The notes: generated by a model from the sequence alone, not told the origin. Positions 26,895 through 35,729 are shown, counted from the first letter of the stretch. The stretch: DNA of 64,000 nt from Saccharopolyspora phatthalungensis (GCF_014203395.1 NZ_JACHIW010000001.1:3331501-3395500); one strand, 5' to 3'. Numbers and translations: made by a program.

Positions 26895-27931
26895 GCGCTA
26901 ACACCATCGCCTCGACGAGCTACACGCGGTCGTCGTCCACACTCGCCGCGAGCTGGTACATCGCGCTTCCGTCCGCCAAGCTCAAGCGAAAACCGCTGGC
27001 GGTGCGGCTGTTCGGCAGGCAGTTGGTCGCCTGGCGCGACTACGACGGCCGTCCGGTACTGATGGCGCGGCAGTGCCCGCACATGGGAGCGAGCCTGAGC
27101 GACGGCGACGTCATCGGCGGGCTGCTGCGTTGCCCGTTCCATCATTGGAAATTCGATGGAACAGGGGCCTGCGCCGAGATCCCCGGCGTGCGGCGGATCC
27201 CAGCCACCGCAACTCTGCGCTGCTACCCTGCGATCGAACGCGCGGGCTATGTGTGGGCCTGGTATGGCAGTGCTGAGCCGATGTTTCCGCTGCCGGAGCT
27301 ACCGGCCTTCAGCAAGCGTTTTCTCGGCTTCCGGCTCGCCGACGTGACCGGTGCGACCGTGCGCCGGATCATGGAGAACACCTTTGACCCCGACCATCTT
27401 GTTGCACTGCACGGCTTGGAGGTCGGCGGGCCGCTCGGCTTCCGCATGCTCAGCGACCAGGACGAAGTGCGCCACCACGGGGCACCCATCGACCCAGGCG
27501 CTTGGCTGGGCGCCGAACTGACCTGGCCCGGGTACGTGGGATGGCTGGGCACCATCACGCGCTTCCTCGGCACCAACGCCGAGCGATTCTCGCTGCTGGT
27601 GGACAGCTGGCCGACCGGGCAGCGCGTCTCCTACTTCGCCGACGGCGTGCTTCAGTACCGACTGCTTCTCTCGGCGACACCGATCGGGCCGAACCGGACT
27701 GTCCAGCACATCGCAGTCACGGCCGCCCGCACCGGACGGTTCCTATCCGACCTGCGGCGCTACCTGGCCAACCGGTTAGAGATCACTTTCGCGTCCAATC
27801 AGGACCTGCCGATCTTCAACACCATCGAGCCTGGCGACCGCCACGGCATCTACCTCGACCGCGACCGTGCCGTACTGCGTTACCGCAAGCATTACCAGGG
27901 TTGGGTGGACAAGGTGGCCGACGATGCGTGA
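26891..27931 (+). CDS. Rieske oxygenase 3
   Basis: 346 residues, third tandem paralog. Rieske ligands are in QCPHMGASLSD and LRCPFHHWKF; the iron site is ENTFDPDHLVALHG. ATGA overlap with oxygenase 2, and its own end overlaps the dikinase start by eight bases, so translation of the whole block is likely coupled. Confidence 0.88.
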   Translation: MSANTIASTSYTRSSSTLAASWYIALPSAKLKRKPLAVRLFGRQLVAWRDYDGRPVLMARQCPHMGASLSDGDVIGGLLRCPFHHWKFDGTGACAEIPGVRRIPATATLRCYPAIERAGYVWAWYGSAEPMFPLPELPAFSKRFLGFRLADVTGATVRRIMENTFDPDHLVALHGLEVGGPLGFRMLSDQDEVRHHGAPIDPGAWLGAELTWPGYVGWLGTITRFLGTNAERFSLLVDSWPTGQRVSYFADGVLQYRLLLSATPIGPNRTVQHIAVTAARTGRFLSDLRRYLANRLEITFASNQDLPIFNTIEPGDRHGIYLDRDRAVLRYRKHYQGWVDKVADDA

Positions 27932-30431
27932 TGTCGTGATGTTGCGCGATCTGCGGGCGGATGATGCCGCCGCGGCGGGTCCGAAGGCGGCGAATCTCGG
28001 CGAACTGATCTCGTTGGGTGCGCCCGTCCCGGACGGCTTCTGCCTGATGACATCGGTGTACGACACCCTGATCGCGCCGAAGCTGGCCGCGCAAGTGGAG
28101 CGGCTTGCCGCCGCCGTGGAGGCTGGGCAATCCCTCGAACCGGTCACACAGGCGCTGCGGGATTCCGTCGAAGCGGTCGAGCTTCCCGACGGGTTGTTGG
28201 CTGAGTTGGAAGAGGCGTTCCGCGCCGTGTGCCCAGCGCGGGGCGCGGTCGCGGTCAGGTCGTCGGGCACGTCGGAGGACTCCGCGACCACCAGCTTCGC
28301 CGGCCAGTACCGCACCGAGCTCGCCCTGCGCTCGTTCGACGACATGATGGTCGCGGTGAAGCGGTGTTGGGCGTCGCTGTGGGAATCGCACGCCATCCGC
28401 TATCGCGAGCGGCAGGGCATCGCGCACACCGCAGCGAGCATGGCGGTAGTCGTGCAGGCCGTGGCGCACGCCGAAGCCGCAGGCGTGATGTTCACCGCGG
28501 GACCGGCCGACGGGCACCTGATGATCGAGTCGAGCTGGGGGCTGGGGGAAGCTGTGGTGAGCGGATTGGTCACCCCCGACCGGTTTAGCGTTTCCCGCCC
28601 GGAAATCCGGGTAGCGGATGTCACGCTGGGCAGCAAGGAGTGGATGGTCGTTCCGGCGCCAGATGGCGGCACGGCCGTCGCCGAAGTTCCTGTCGACGAG
28701 CGGGCAAGAGCATCGCTCACCCGCGCCCAAGCAGCAGAGCTGGCCCGGCTCGGCCTACGAGTGGAGGAGCACTTCGGCAGCTCCCAAGACATTGAATGGG
28801 CTATCGCGGACGGAAAGATCGCTCTCCTCCAGGCGCGTCCGCTCACCCACCACAGTCCGGCGACCTCGGTCGCCTGGGAGAGTCCGATCGATGGCGCCTG
28901 GTGGGCGCGGATCAGCATCTGTGACTCGTGGCTGCCCGAACCGTTATCGCCGCTATTCGCCACCACCCTCTTCCCGCACCTGGTGAAGAGATGGCTTGAG
29001 AACTGGGCCGGCCCGGAGGCAGAGCAGCTGACCAACCCGCTGCTGCCCAAGCCAATGGCCGGCACCATCAACGGGTTCGGCTACCTGCGCCTTGACTACC
29101 CGATGAACCGATACCCGCTGCGCACGCTCAAACTAGCGCTGCGGTGCTACCGATACCATCTCGGGTTTCTTGGTAAACGCTGGCGCACCGAGATTCTGCC
29201 CCGGCACATCGACCGGCTAACGGCGATGCGTGCACTCGACCTGACTCAGCTGAACACCGGCGAACTGTTGGCGCTGATCGACGAGGCGCAGGACCTCAGC
29301 GCACGCTACTGGGCGATCCTAGGCGGCCTCGCCTGGTATTGGAACGGTGGCGAGTGGCTGCTGGACAGGACATATGCGGGCCTCACCGCGCCAGCCGCCC
29401 GCACTGGTGTCGCGATCCCACACTACGGTGTGCTGTTGCAGGGTTACGCCACCAAGACCTCGGACGCCGACTCCGCGCTGCACCACCTGGCGCGATCTGA
29501 ACACGACTTCCCCGCAACACGATTCGCCGATGTGCTCGCCGAGTACGGGCACCAAGTGTTCCACCTCGACTTCGTCGAACCTACGCCAGCGGAAGATCCG
29601 TCGATGCTCGTCAAGACCATCGATGGCTACCGCGACGGCCGGTTGCAGGCCCCGCGCGAGCGGCTGCGCGGACTGGCGAAACGCCGGGAACAAGCCGAAG
29701 CGGAGCTGTTCTCGGCGTTGTGCGGAGCACCAGTGCGCCGGGCGCTCCTCCGCGCGCTAATGCGCTGGAACCGCCGCTACGCGCAAGTTCGCGACCGGGC
29801 GCTGTTCTACTTCACCCTGGGTTGGCCGACGATCCGCCGCTCCTACCTCGAACTGGGCAGACGGCTGGTCGCGGCAGGCGCGCTGGGCTTCGAAGAGGAC
29901 GTGTTCTACCTGACCTCCGACGAACTGTTGGGCGATCTGCAGTCAGACGCGCCAGCTCGACGCCACGAGGTGGTGCGCCAGCGGCGAGCGCTGCGCGAAA
30001 AGCAGAAGCTCCTCAGCCCGGTACCGCAGGTGCCGGAGTCGAAGCGCCTTTTCATGGGCGGACTGGACGTCACCGCGGTGGCGCTGCTCGGGCAGCAGAC
30101 CAAACGGGCCAATCGCGGCTCAGGCATCAGCGGGTCACCGGTCAGCCCTGGCCGGGTCACCGCGCCGGCCCGGCACATCACCTCGGTGCGTGCCTTCGAC
30201 AAGCTTGAAGCTGGCGATGTGCTGGTCGCGTCGTATATCACGCCGGCGTGGTCGCCACTGCTCGCCATCGCCGGCGGCGTGGTGACCGACGCCGGTGGCG
30301 CGCTCTCGCACGGTTCGATCGTGGCCCGGGAATACGGGATACCCGCCGTGATGGGAACCAACAACGCGACAAAACTGATTCAGGATGGCCAGATCGTCAC
30401 CGTGGACGGCGACTGCGGGCTGGTGTACTGA
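27924..30431 (+). CDS. PEP-synthase / rifampicin-phosphotransferase-like dikinase
   Basis: About 835 residues. The N-terminal ATP-grasp nucleotide-binding part has GPKAANLGELI and VRSSGTSEDSATTSFAGQY. The C-terminal swivelling phosphohistidine domain has GGALSHGSIVAREYGIPAVMG with the catalytic His. Enzymes of this fold transfer the beta-phosphate of ATP through His to pyruvate, or to a drug hydroxyl as in rifampicin phosphotransferase. The PEP-binding TIM-barrel of true PEP synthase is replaced by a central region of about 400 residues, favouring a dedicated small-molecule phosphotransferase. It could phosphorylate the terpenoid for biosynthesis or self-protection. Confidence 0.85.
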   Translation: MRDVVMLRDLRADDAAAAGPKAANLGELISLGAPVPDGFCLMTSVYDTLIAPKLAAQVERLAAAVEAGQSLEPVTQALRDSVEAVELPDGLLAELEEAFRAVCPARGAVAVRSSGTSEDSATTSFAGQYRTELALRSFDDMMVAVKRCWASLWESHAIRYRERQGIAHTAASMAVVVQAVAHAEAAGVMFTAGPADGHLMIESSWGLGEAVVSGLVTPDRFSVSRPEIRVADVTLGSKEWMVVPAPDGGTAVAEVPVDERARASLTRAQAAELARLGLRVEEHFGSSQDIEWAIADGKIALLQARPLTHHSPATSVAWESPIDGAWWARISICDSWLPEPLSPLFATTLFPHLVKRWLENWAGPEAEQLTNPLLPKPMAGTINGFGYLRLDYPMNRYPLRTLKLALRCYRYHLGFLGKRWRTEILPRHIDRLTAMRALDLTQLNTGELLALIDEAQDLSARYWAILGGLAWYWNGGEWLLDRTYAGLTAPAARTGVAIPHYGVLLQGYATKTSDADSALHHLARSEHDFPATRFADVLAEYGHQVFHLDFVEPTPAEDPSMLVKTIDGYRDGRLQAPRERLRGLAKRREQAEAELFSALCGAPVRRALLRALMRWNRRYAQVRDRALFYFTLGWPTIRRSYLELGRRLVAAGALGFEEDVFYLTSDELLGDLQSDAPARRHEVVRQRRALREKQKLLSPVPQVPESKRLFMGGLDVTAVALLGQQTKRANRGSGISGSPVSPGRVTAPARHITSVRAFDKLEAGDVLVASYITPAWSPLLAIAGGVVTDAGGALSHGSIVAREYGIPAVMGTNNATKLIQDGQIVTVDGDCGLVY

Positions 30432-30446
30432 GGAAAGGAGCCGACC

Positions 30447-31016
30447 GTGACCACTGTCAGTCTGGCCGAGTGGACCCCTGGCCTCGACGACGCGATCACT
30501 TTGGGTGAGGCTTACGACGCGATGCCGGGTGACGACGCGTCAGCGATCCCGTGGTACGTCCGGCTACTGGAAAACCCGTGGAGCCCACTAGCGCTGCCCG
30601 GTGCGATCGACCTGTTCGGCCACGACTGCGTGCACATTCTGCTGGGCCGTGGCGCACTTCCCTCGGACGAGGCGTTCGTGCTGGGCGTGACTATGGGCGC
30701 CAGCGGTCGGCTGAAACCGTGGCAGCAGGTGCTGTACGCGCTTGCCACCCAGCATCTGTACCGCGCTCCGTTCCGGTTCACCCGCAGCGACCTGGTGATC
30801 TACGACATGGCTGCCGAGTACGGGCGGAATTCCAAGATCAAGTCGCTGCACCACGTGCCGTGGCCCGAATTGCGGGACCGCCCGCTCGGGGACATCCGCG
30901 CATCGCTGGGCGTGGACGCCACCGAGCTGATGACCGTTTACCAGACCGAGCGGGCCATGTGGCCGGACAGCCGGGCTGCCCAGCGGTTGCCGAGTCACGC
31001 GCCGCGCCCGTACTGA
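30447..31016 (+). CDS. Coq4-like protein
   Basis: 189 residues carrying the exact Coq4 metal motif HDxxHx11E: His59-Asp60, His63 and Glu75 in FGHDCVHILLGRGALPSDEA. Coq4 acts in ubiquinone synthesis, where it has been linked to removal and oxidation of the ring carboxyl position. Actinobacteria normally make menaquinone, and no other Coq gene is here, so this copy is probably repurposed for tailoring in the terpenoid pathway. It overlaps the next start by one base. Confidence 0.75.
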   Translation: MTTVSLAEWTPGLDDAITLGEAYDAMPGDDASAIPWYVRLLENPWSPLALPGAIDLFGHDCVHILLGRGALPSDEAFVLGVTMGASGRLKPWQQVLYALATQHLYRAPFRFTRSDLVIYDMAAEYGRNSKIKSLHHVPWPELRDRPLGDIRASLGVDATELMTVYQTERAMWPDSRAAQRLPSHAPRPY

Positions 31017-31999
31017 TGGAAGCTGGACCCTCAGTAGTCAAAGCCCGGCTAGGCATAGCGTTTCGGCTGTTGTGCGTGGTCGCCACGGTCGCGGCGCTGT
31101 GGTGGTTCCTGCACGGTCTCGACCTCCAGGCATTAGCCGACACGTTCCAGCGGGCCGAGCTGTGGCCACTGCTGGTAGGAGTGCTGCTCAATTTCCTCGG
31201 CCACCTGGTCCGGGCGCAGGCTTGGCAAGTCATGCTCGGGCCGCGCCATCCCATCCCTTACCCCAGGCTGCTGCGCTACGAGCTGGCCGCTCAGGCGGCC
31301 TCCGCGATCAGCCCAGCCCGCGCCGGCGAAGTGCTGCGATTCTGGCTGCTCAAGCAGGACGATGTGCCGGCGGGGGTCACAGGTGCACTCATCGTGCTGA
31401 AGAAGGTGCTCGGCGGCGTGGGATTGGTCATTCTTGCAGTCAGCGCGCCGTGGTTCCTCCCGGGTCTACCCGGCTGGATGACCGGTTTCGTCACGGCCTT
31501 CACCGCCTTCATGTTCCTACAACTCGTCGTGTTGCTCGTCGTCGCACACCGCGCCGGGAAAGCTCGCCTACCGAAATACCTTCGCAGCGTAGTAGCCGGG
31601 ATGTACTTCCTGCGCGACCGGAAACGCATGCCTTTCGCGCTCGGCCTGATGCTCATCGGAGAGATGACCGACGCCGCCGCGGTAGCGGTCGTACTGCTGG
31701 CGCTGAATCTGCACCTCCCGGTCGCGGCGACCTTGCTGACCCTGTTCTTGATCGATTTTTCGAACATGCTGCCGGTGGCGCCCGGTCACGTGGGAACGTT
31801 CGAAGTCGGAGCGCTTTACGCGATGGACCTGATGCACGTGTCCCGAGACAGTGCCCTCGCGTTTGCCCTGCTGTTCCACGCACAGCAGGTGCTGCCCCAA
31901 ATCGTCACCGGGCTCCCCCTCGAATTGAAGCTGCTGGCCAGCAGGAGGGCTGGCTCGGCGCTTGACGCACCGTCTGCCGAATCCGCGACGAGGGACTAA
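31016..31999 (+). CDS. UPF0104 / LPG-synthase-TM-like membrane protein
   Basis: 327 residues with about eight hydrophobic helices, of the YbhN/UPF0104 type related to the flippase part of lysylphosphatidylglycerol synthase (ALWWFLHGLDLQALADTF at the start, SPARAGEVLRFWLL, MLPVAPGHVGTFEVG near the end). Members are seen near lipid and terpenoid genes. It could move the lipophilic product or precursor across the membrane (inference). Last gene of the operon. Confidence 0.75.
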   Translation: MEAGPSVVKARLGIAFRLLCVVATVAALWWFLHGLDLQALADTFQRAELWPLLVGVLLNFLGHLVRAQAWQVMLGPRHPIPYPRLLRYELAAQAASAISPARAGEVLRFWLLKQDDVPAGVTGALIVLKKVLGGVGLVILAVSAPWFLPGLPGWMTGFVTAFTAFMFLQLVVLLVVAHRAGKARLPKYLRSVVAGMYFLRDRKRMPFALGLMLIGEMTDAAAVAVVLLALNLHLPVAATLLTLFLIDFSNMLPVAPGHVGTFEVGALYAMDLMHVSRDSALAFALLFHAQQVLPQIVTGLPLELKLLASRRAGSALDAPSAESATRD

Positions 32000-32319
32000 T
32001 CACCGATCCTGGTTGTCGTAGCGCAGCTGCCGCAGCCCAAAACCCGCGATTCCGAACATGATTTGACATCGGTTCTCGCTTTGGCCAACGAGTGACCTAT
32101 GTGGACATCGGCGTTGCACGCCCGCAAAGTCAGCCGATCCTGCACGCGCCCGACAACGAGATCAACAGCTATTCAATCGCACACCCGATCAAGACCCAAG
32201 CACGTCGCTGGACCAAACTTAGTAACCTCCAAGGGCACCACAGTAGAGCTCTTTTTCCGACCGCAGCAGCGGACCCCAGCACAGTCCACCATCACCGCAA
32301 CAACTTTTTCAGGTCGAAG
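32000..32319. other. Intergenic stretch with nothing recognised
   Basis: 320 bases after the terpenoid operon. Short open frames exist on both strands, but none has a ribosome site or a recognisable motif, and no clear terminator was found. Confidence 0.4.
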
Positions 32320-32892
32320 TTAGTTTGGTGTGACGACGCGTCGGACGCTGTCGCGGAGCAGGGTTCGGCGCTGTTCGTGCATTTCCGGGGGCTCTTGATC
32401 GGTGGCGGCGTAGACGTTGCTGACCGGTGACCATGCCATGGACATCGCGATCACCACGGCCATCAGGTCGAACGGGTCCCCGGCCCGGACGGTGCCCGCG
32501 GCTTGCGCATCGGCGATGGCGCGCAGTTTTACGTCGTCGAGACGATCGGCATCGTCGACGAGGTGACCGGCCGGGCGTCGTTCGAGGCGTGCCCAGGTGG
32601 CCAGCCGGATGAGGTCCGGGCGGCGGAGGTATTCGTCGTACAAACGCACGGCCCAGTCCGCGAGATCGGTGGAGTCGATCGGGACGACGGTCATGATCCG
32701 TTCCAGGGAGCCGAAGAAAATCGCGTCGAACAACCCTTCCTTGCTACCGAAATAGCCGTAGAGCTGAGCCTTGTTGGTGCGGGCCGCGGCCACGATGCGT
32801 TCGACGCGCGCCCCGGCGATCCCGTGCTCGGCGAACTCCCGCGTTGCCACGTCCAGGATGCGCTGCCGCGTCGCGGCGCCACGCGAGGTCAC
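32320..32892 (-). CDS. TetR-family regulator
   Basis: 190 residues. A TetR N-terminal helix-turn-helix (ATRQRILDVATREFAEHG, then NKAQLYGYFGSKEGLFDAI) is followed by a C-terminal ligand domain. A GTG start at 32,892 is used. Its 5' end abuts a truncated alcohol dehydrogenase on the other strand, so its own promoter may be altered. It might regulate the lost neighbour rather than the terpenoid cluster. Confidence 0.85.
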   Translation of the reverse strand: MTSRGAATRQRILDVATREFAEHGIAGARVERIVAAARTNKAQLYGYFGSKEGLFDAIFFGSLERIMTVVPIDSTDLADWAVRLYDEYLRRPDLIRLATWARLERRPAGHLVDDADRLDDVKLRAIADAQAAGTVRAGDPFDLMAVVIAMSMAWSPVSNVYAATDQEPPEMHEQRRTLLRDSVRRVVTPN

Positions 32893-33592
32893 CTACAGCG
32901 GCACCGACCGCCACGACGGATCCACCACGCTGGGCGGCTACTCCCGCGAGTACATCGTCCACGACCAGTTCACCTACCCGCTGCCCACCGGACTCGATCC
33001 CGCAGCCGCGGCCCCTCTCTTGTGCGCGGGGATCACCGTCTGGGAACCACTCCAGGCACTTGGTGTCGGCCCTGGTAGCCGTGTCGCGGTGGCCGGACTC
33101 GGCGGTCTCGGACACCTAGCGGTCAAACTCGCCGTCGCACTCGGCGCCGACACCACGGTCATCAGTCGATCGACCGACAAAACCAATGACGCCCGCCGCC
33201 TCGGCGCTCACGACCTGATCGTGTCCACGGACGAACGGCAGATGACCGCATCCCGGAACCGGTTCGACGTCGTCATCGACACCATAGCCGTCCCGCACGA
33301 CATCGACCCCTACCTGCGGCTCGTCGCCCTGGACGGAACGCTCAGCCACCTCGGGCACCTTGGCCCGGTCACGGTGCAGACCACCGACCTGCTCGTCGGG
33401 CGAAAGAAACTCAGCTCCGCGGGCAGCGGCGGCCGACCCGCGACCACCGCCATGCTCGAGTTCTGCGCCAAGCACAACGTCACCGCCGACGTCGAACTCG
33501 TCCCCTCCAAGCACATCAACGAAACCCTCGAACGCCTGGAGCGCAACGACGTTCGCTACCGCTTCGTGCTGGACATGTCCGACCTGTCGTAA
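32884..33592 (+). pseudogene. N-terminally truncated zinc alcohol dehydrogenase
   Basis: Encodes the C-terminal two-thirds of an MDR alcohol dehydrogenase of the YahK/cinnamyl-alcohol type: TLGGYSREYIVHDQF, then the Rossmann site VAGLGGLGHLAVKLAVALG, ending VRYRFVLDMSDL. The first ~110 residues, with the catalytic zinc ligands, are missing, and the frame begins against the TetR start. A deletion has joined the two. Confidence 0.8.
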
Positions 33593-33678
33593 ACCGCACC
33601 ACGAACGAGCGTGGCTAGGGCGATGAGTGCTTGGGACGAGCGGTGGTCGAGGGGCCTGGCTTTCGGGTTTGGCGGTTT

Positions 33679-33708
33679 CAATGGAAATCAACGCGCTGAT
33701 TTCCATTG
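33679..33708. repeat. Palindrome, family member 2
   Basis: Perfect 12-bp arms CAATGGAAATCA/TGATTTCCATTG around ACGCGC, followed by GAGCGTTTTTC and then the group II intron fragment. The hairpin plus T-run looks like an intrinsic terminator, the type of site favoured by group IIC introns. Confidence 0.75.
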
Positions 33709-33718
33709 AGCGTTTTTC

Positions 33719-34123
33719 GTGCGCCCAGCAGACAGGGGGTTGACCGTGTAGGTGGTTGATGTTCTGTTGTCAGCTCGTCGTCGCTTGCCGGTGTGAGTCC
33801 GGTCCGGGTAGTTGCCAGGAGGCCCGGTAGCAGACTGGCGGTGTCGTGGGGAAACCTGCGGTGTCGAAGCCCAGTGTCGAAAGCCCTTGTAGGGGGAGCG
33901 ACTGAGCGGTCGGTAGCGTGAAGCGAAGCCTGCGGCGTCGTTACTCATGCCGCCCGTGAGGGTGGTGGCAGGGGGTGCCGAGCCCTTCGGAATCGGGGTG
34001 AAGGCCATGGAAGCGGTGTAGTTCCTGGATTGCAGCCGTGAGGGACTGCCCGGCGTATGGGGCGCGGAACGTTCAGATAGTGGCGGCGGGAACTGGGGAG
34101 GCCCTCCCCGGCCCGGTGACCTG
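33719..34123 (+). mobile_element. Group II intron 5' fragment, copy 2
   Basis: Begins GTGCGCCCAG after a hairpin and T-run, and extends 405 bases, ending at GGTGACCTG. Nearly identical to the fragment at 18,784-19,188 and cut at the same base. It lacks the reverse transcriptase and domains V-VI, so it cannot splice or move on its own. It continues directly into the 3'-truncated transposase copy 4. Confidence 0.77.
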
Positions 34124-34698
34124 TGGAGTGTGGTGGTGAGCTTGTTGCGGCGTGAGGTGGTGATTTCCGAGGCGCGGCCGGGTGCGGCTGCGGAGATCCA
34201 CAGTAGGTTGCCGTGGGCGTCGGTGAGGGCGAGAAACAGCAGGCCGTGGGTTTTGTGTTTACCGCTGTAGTTTCGTCGGTTGTCACGGCCGCTGCGGCGC
34301 TGGGTGCGCACGAGGGTGCCGTCCAGCAACATCATGTCCGCTCCGGCGCGGGTGGCTTTGGCCAGCACGCGGTCCAGGCGGGGGGCGCGGGCGGCCAGCA
34401 GGTCGATGACCTCGGCGACCCACCTGCTGATCGTGGAGGCCGATACGGCGTTGCCCCCGGCCATGTCCAGCAGCCGCTGGTCGTGACGCAGCACGGCCAG
34501 CACGATGACCGCCTGCCTGCCCGGAGTGACTTTGCGCCAGCGGGAGCCGATCTTCTTGCAGTGGGCGGTGATCAGCGAGGCGACGGAGTCGATCGTGGTC
34601 CTCGACAGCGGAAGCCGGACCTGATACATAATGGGCTCTGCGCCCTCGGCGGGGCTCGATTGTGTTGTCACGAACCATTCAAACCCGCCGAGGGCCAC
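34124..34698 (-). pseudogene. 3'-truncated IS5-family transposase, copy 4
   Basis: Minus strand, starting MALGGFEWFVTTQSSPAEG and closely matching copy 1 through the first catalytic Asp (LLDGTLVRTQ) to RRNKLTT, where the intron fragment begins. The second Asp and the Glu are lost, so it is inactive. Confidence 0.85.
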
Positions 34699-34856
34699 CT
34701 TTTTCGTCTTCTCCGGCCGTGATCATGATCACATGCCGTGGACCGCGGGGACGGTGTCAGATGATCAATCTCGATGATCACGACTCTGACCAGCCCACTC
34801 ACACCTGACCACCCACGTCCATGCCTCCTGATCTGCGAAGATCAGGATGGAAAAAG
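34699..34856 (-). mobile_element. Terminal region of IS5-family copy 4
   Basis: Contains the subterminal palindrome GTGATCATGATCAC (34,721-34,734), GGTGTCAGATGATC and the terminal motif AGATCAGGATGGAAAA (about 34,839-34,854), matching the ends of copies 1-3. Confidence 0.7.
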
Positions 34857-35137
34857 CTCACTGGGGGCACGCAGTGACCGCAGCGTTCCTATTCGCACCA
34901 GCGCCCGAGACAGAAGGGGACGCCGGACCGCCAGGGGGCCGGGTGGTCTGGACTGACCATCTGGGGTTCACGCACGAACGCAAGCCCGGCACCATCGCGA
35001 CGTCGCGATGCGGGCTCAACATGGGCATATCCAACGAACCGCCGTGCGCCCGCCCCTGCCGCAAATGCCTTGATGAGGCGTTGCAGGAAGAGTCTCCGCC
35101 CGACGTGGACAGCGGACGCCATAGGCGCATCGCCTAA
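34847..35137 (+). CDS. Hypothetical protein with CxxC pair
   Basis: A 96-residue open frame whose first codon lies in the IS terminal motif, so the native start may be different, for example the GTG at 34,874 or one lost to the insertion. It holds VVWTDHLGFTHERKPGT and PCARPCRKCLDEAL with four cysteines that could bind metal. No family recognised. Confidence 0.4.
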   Translation: MEKAHWGHAVTAAFLFAPAPETEGDAGPPGGRVVWTDHLGFTHERKPGTIATSRCGLNMGISNEPPCARPCRKCLDEALQEESPPDVDSGRHRRIA

Positions 35138-35291
35138 CCCCAGACACGGCCCGGTGCTGCGTCTGCTCCAACCGGAGCGGCCCCCCGGCCCGGCACCGGT
35201 CCGTCGCGGCCGGTTGGCGTCCTTCCCTCACCCTTGGCGTCAACCGGCCGCTTCCAATTCAATCGCGAGACTTGGAGAAATAGCCAAAGTA

Positions 35292-35729
35292 ATGACCGAT
35301 CGGGTGGACGGCGTGAAGCACGGATCGCACGCGGCGTATAAAAAGTATGGTTGTAGATGCACTAAATGTTCTACGTGTATGTCGGCATATCGCAAAGCTT
35401 TGATGCAAAAGAGGCGGCAAACTCCAATACCTAGCGATAAACATGGAACCGCCACCGGGTACCACTATGGTTGTCGTTGTTCTCGCTGCTCAGAGGCCCG
35501 ACGGGATTACATGAGAGAGCAGAAAGCGAAACTTCGACTCAAGCCTGCGACGGCGTGCGAGAGCACGTCGCAAAGCTTGACCACGACGCAGCGATGCCCC
35601 GCACCCACGGTGCGGGCATCGCCACACCAACGACCCTGTACCCACCAGCCGCATCAGCGGTTACTGTCCGTACAGACGGATCGGGGCGTTTATTTTGATC
35701 ATGGTCATCAGGTGGCAGGGGCCGCGTGA
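35292..35729 (+). CDS. Duplicated HG..GCRCxxC zinc-motif protein, phage/ICE type
   Basis: Residues about 5-70 carry two copies of a metal-binding-like motif: KHGSHAAYKKYGCRCTKC and KHGTATGYHYGCRCSRC, each followed by a basic helix (AYRKALMQKRR; DYMREQKAKLRLK). Such small proteins are common in actinophages and integrative elements. Beyond about residue 95 the frame runs through a hairpin (35,591-35,622) and the right inverted repeat, so the C-terminal third is probably read-through and the natural stop may have been lost. AT-rich codon use supports recent acquisition. Confidence 0.65.
   Translation: MTDRVDGVKHGSHAAYKKYGCRCTKCSTCMSAYRKALMQKRRQTPIPSDKHGTATGYHYGCRCSRCSEARRDYMREQKAKLRLKPATACESTSQSLTTTQRCPAPTVRASPHQRPCTHQPHQRLLSVQTDRGVYFDHGHQVAGAA
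35591..35622. repeat. GC-rich hairpin at right island end
   Basis: Inverted repeat with arms GCGATGCCC-GCACC and its near-complement, inside the right edge. Counterpart of the hairpin at 13,764-13,800. Confidence 0.5.

Noticed and set aside
32092..32430. Small genes or transposase remnant after the terpenoid operon
   Set aside because: Open frames on both strands lack ribosome sites and recognisable motifs.
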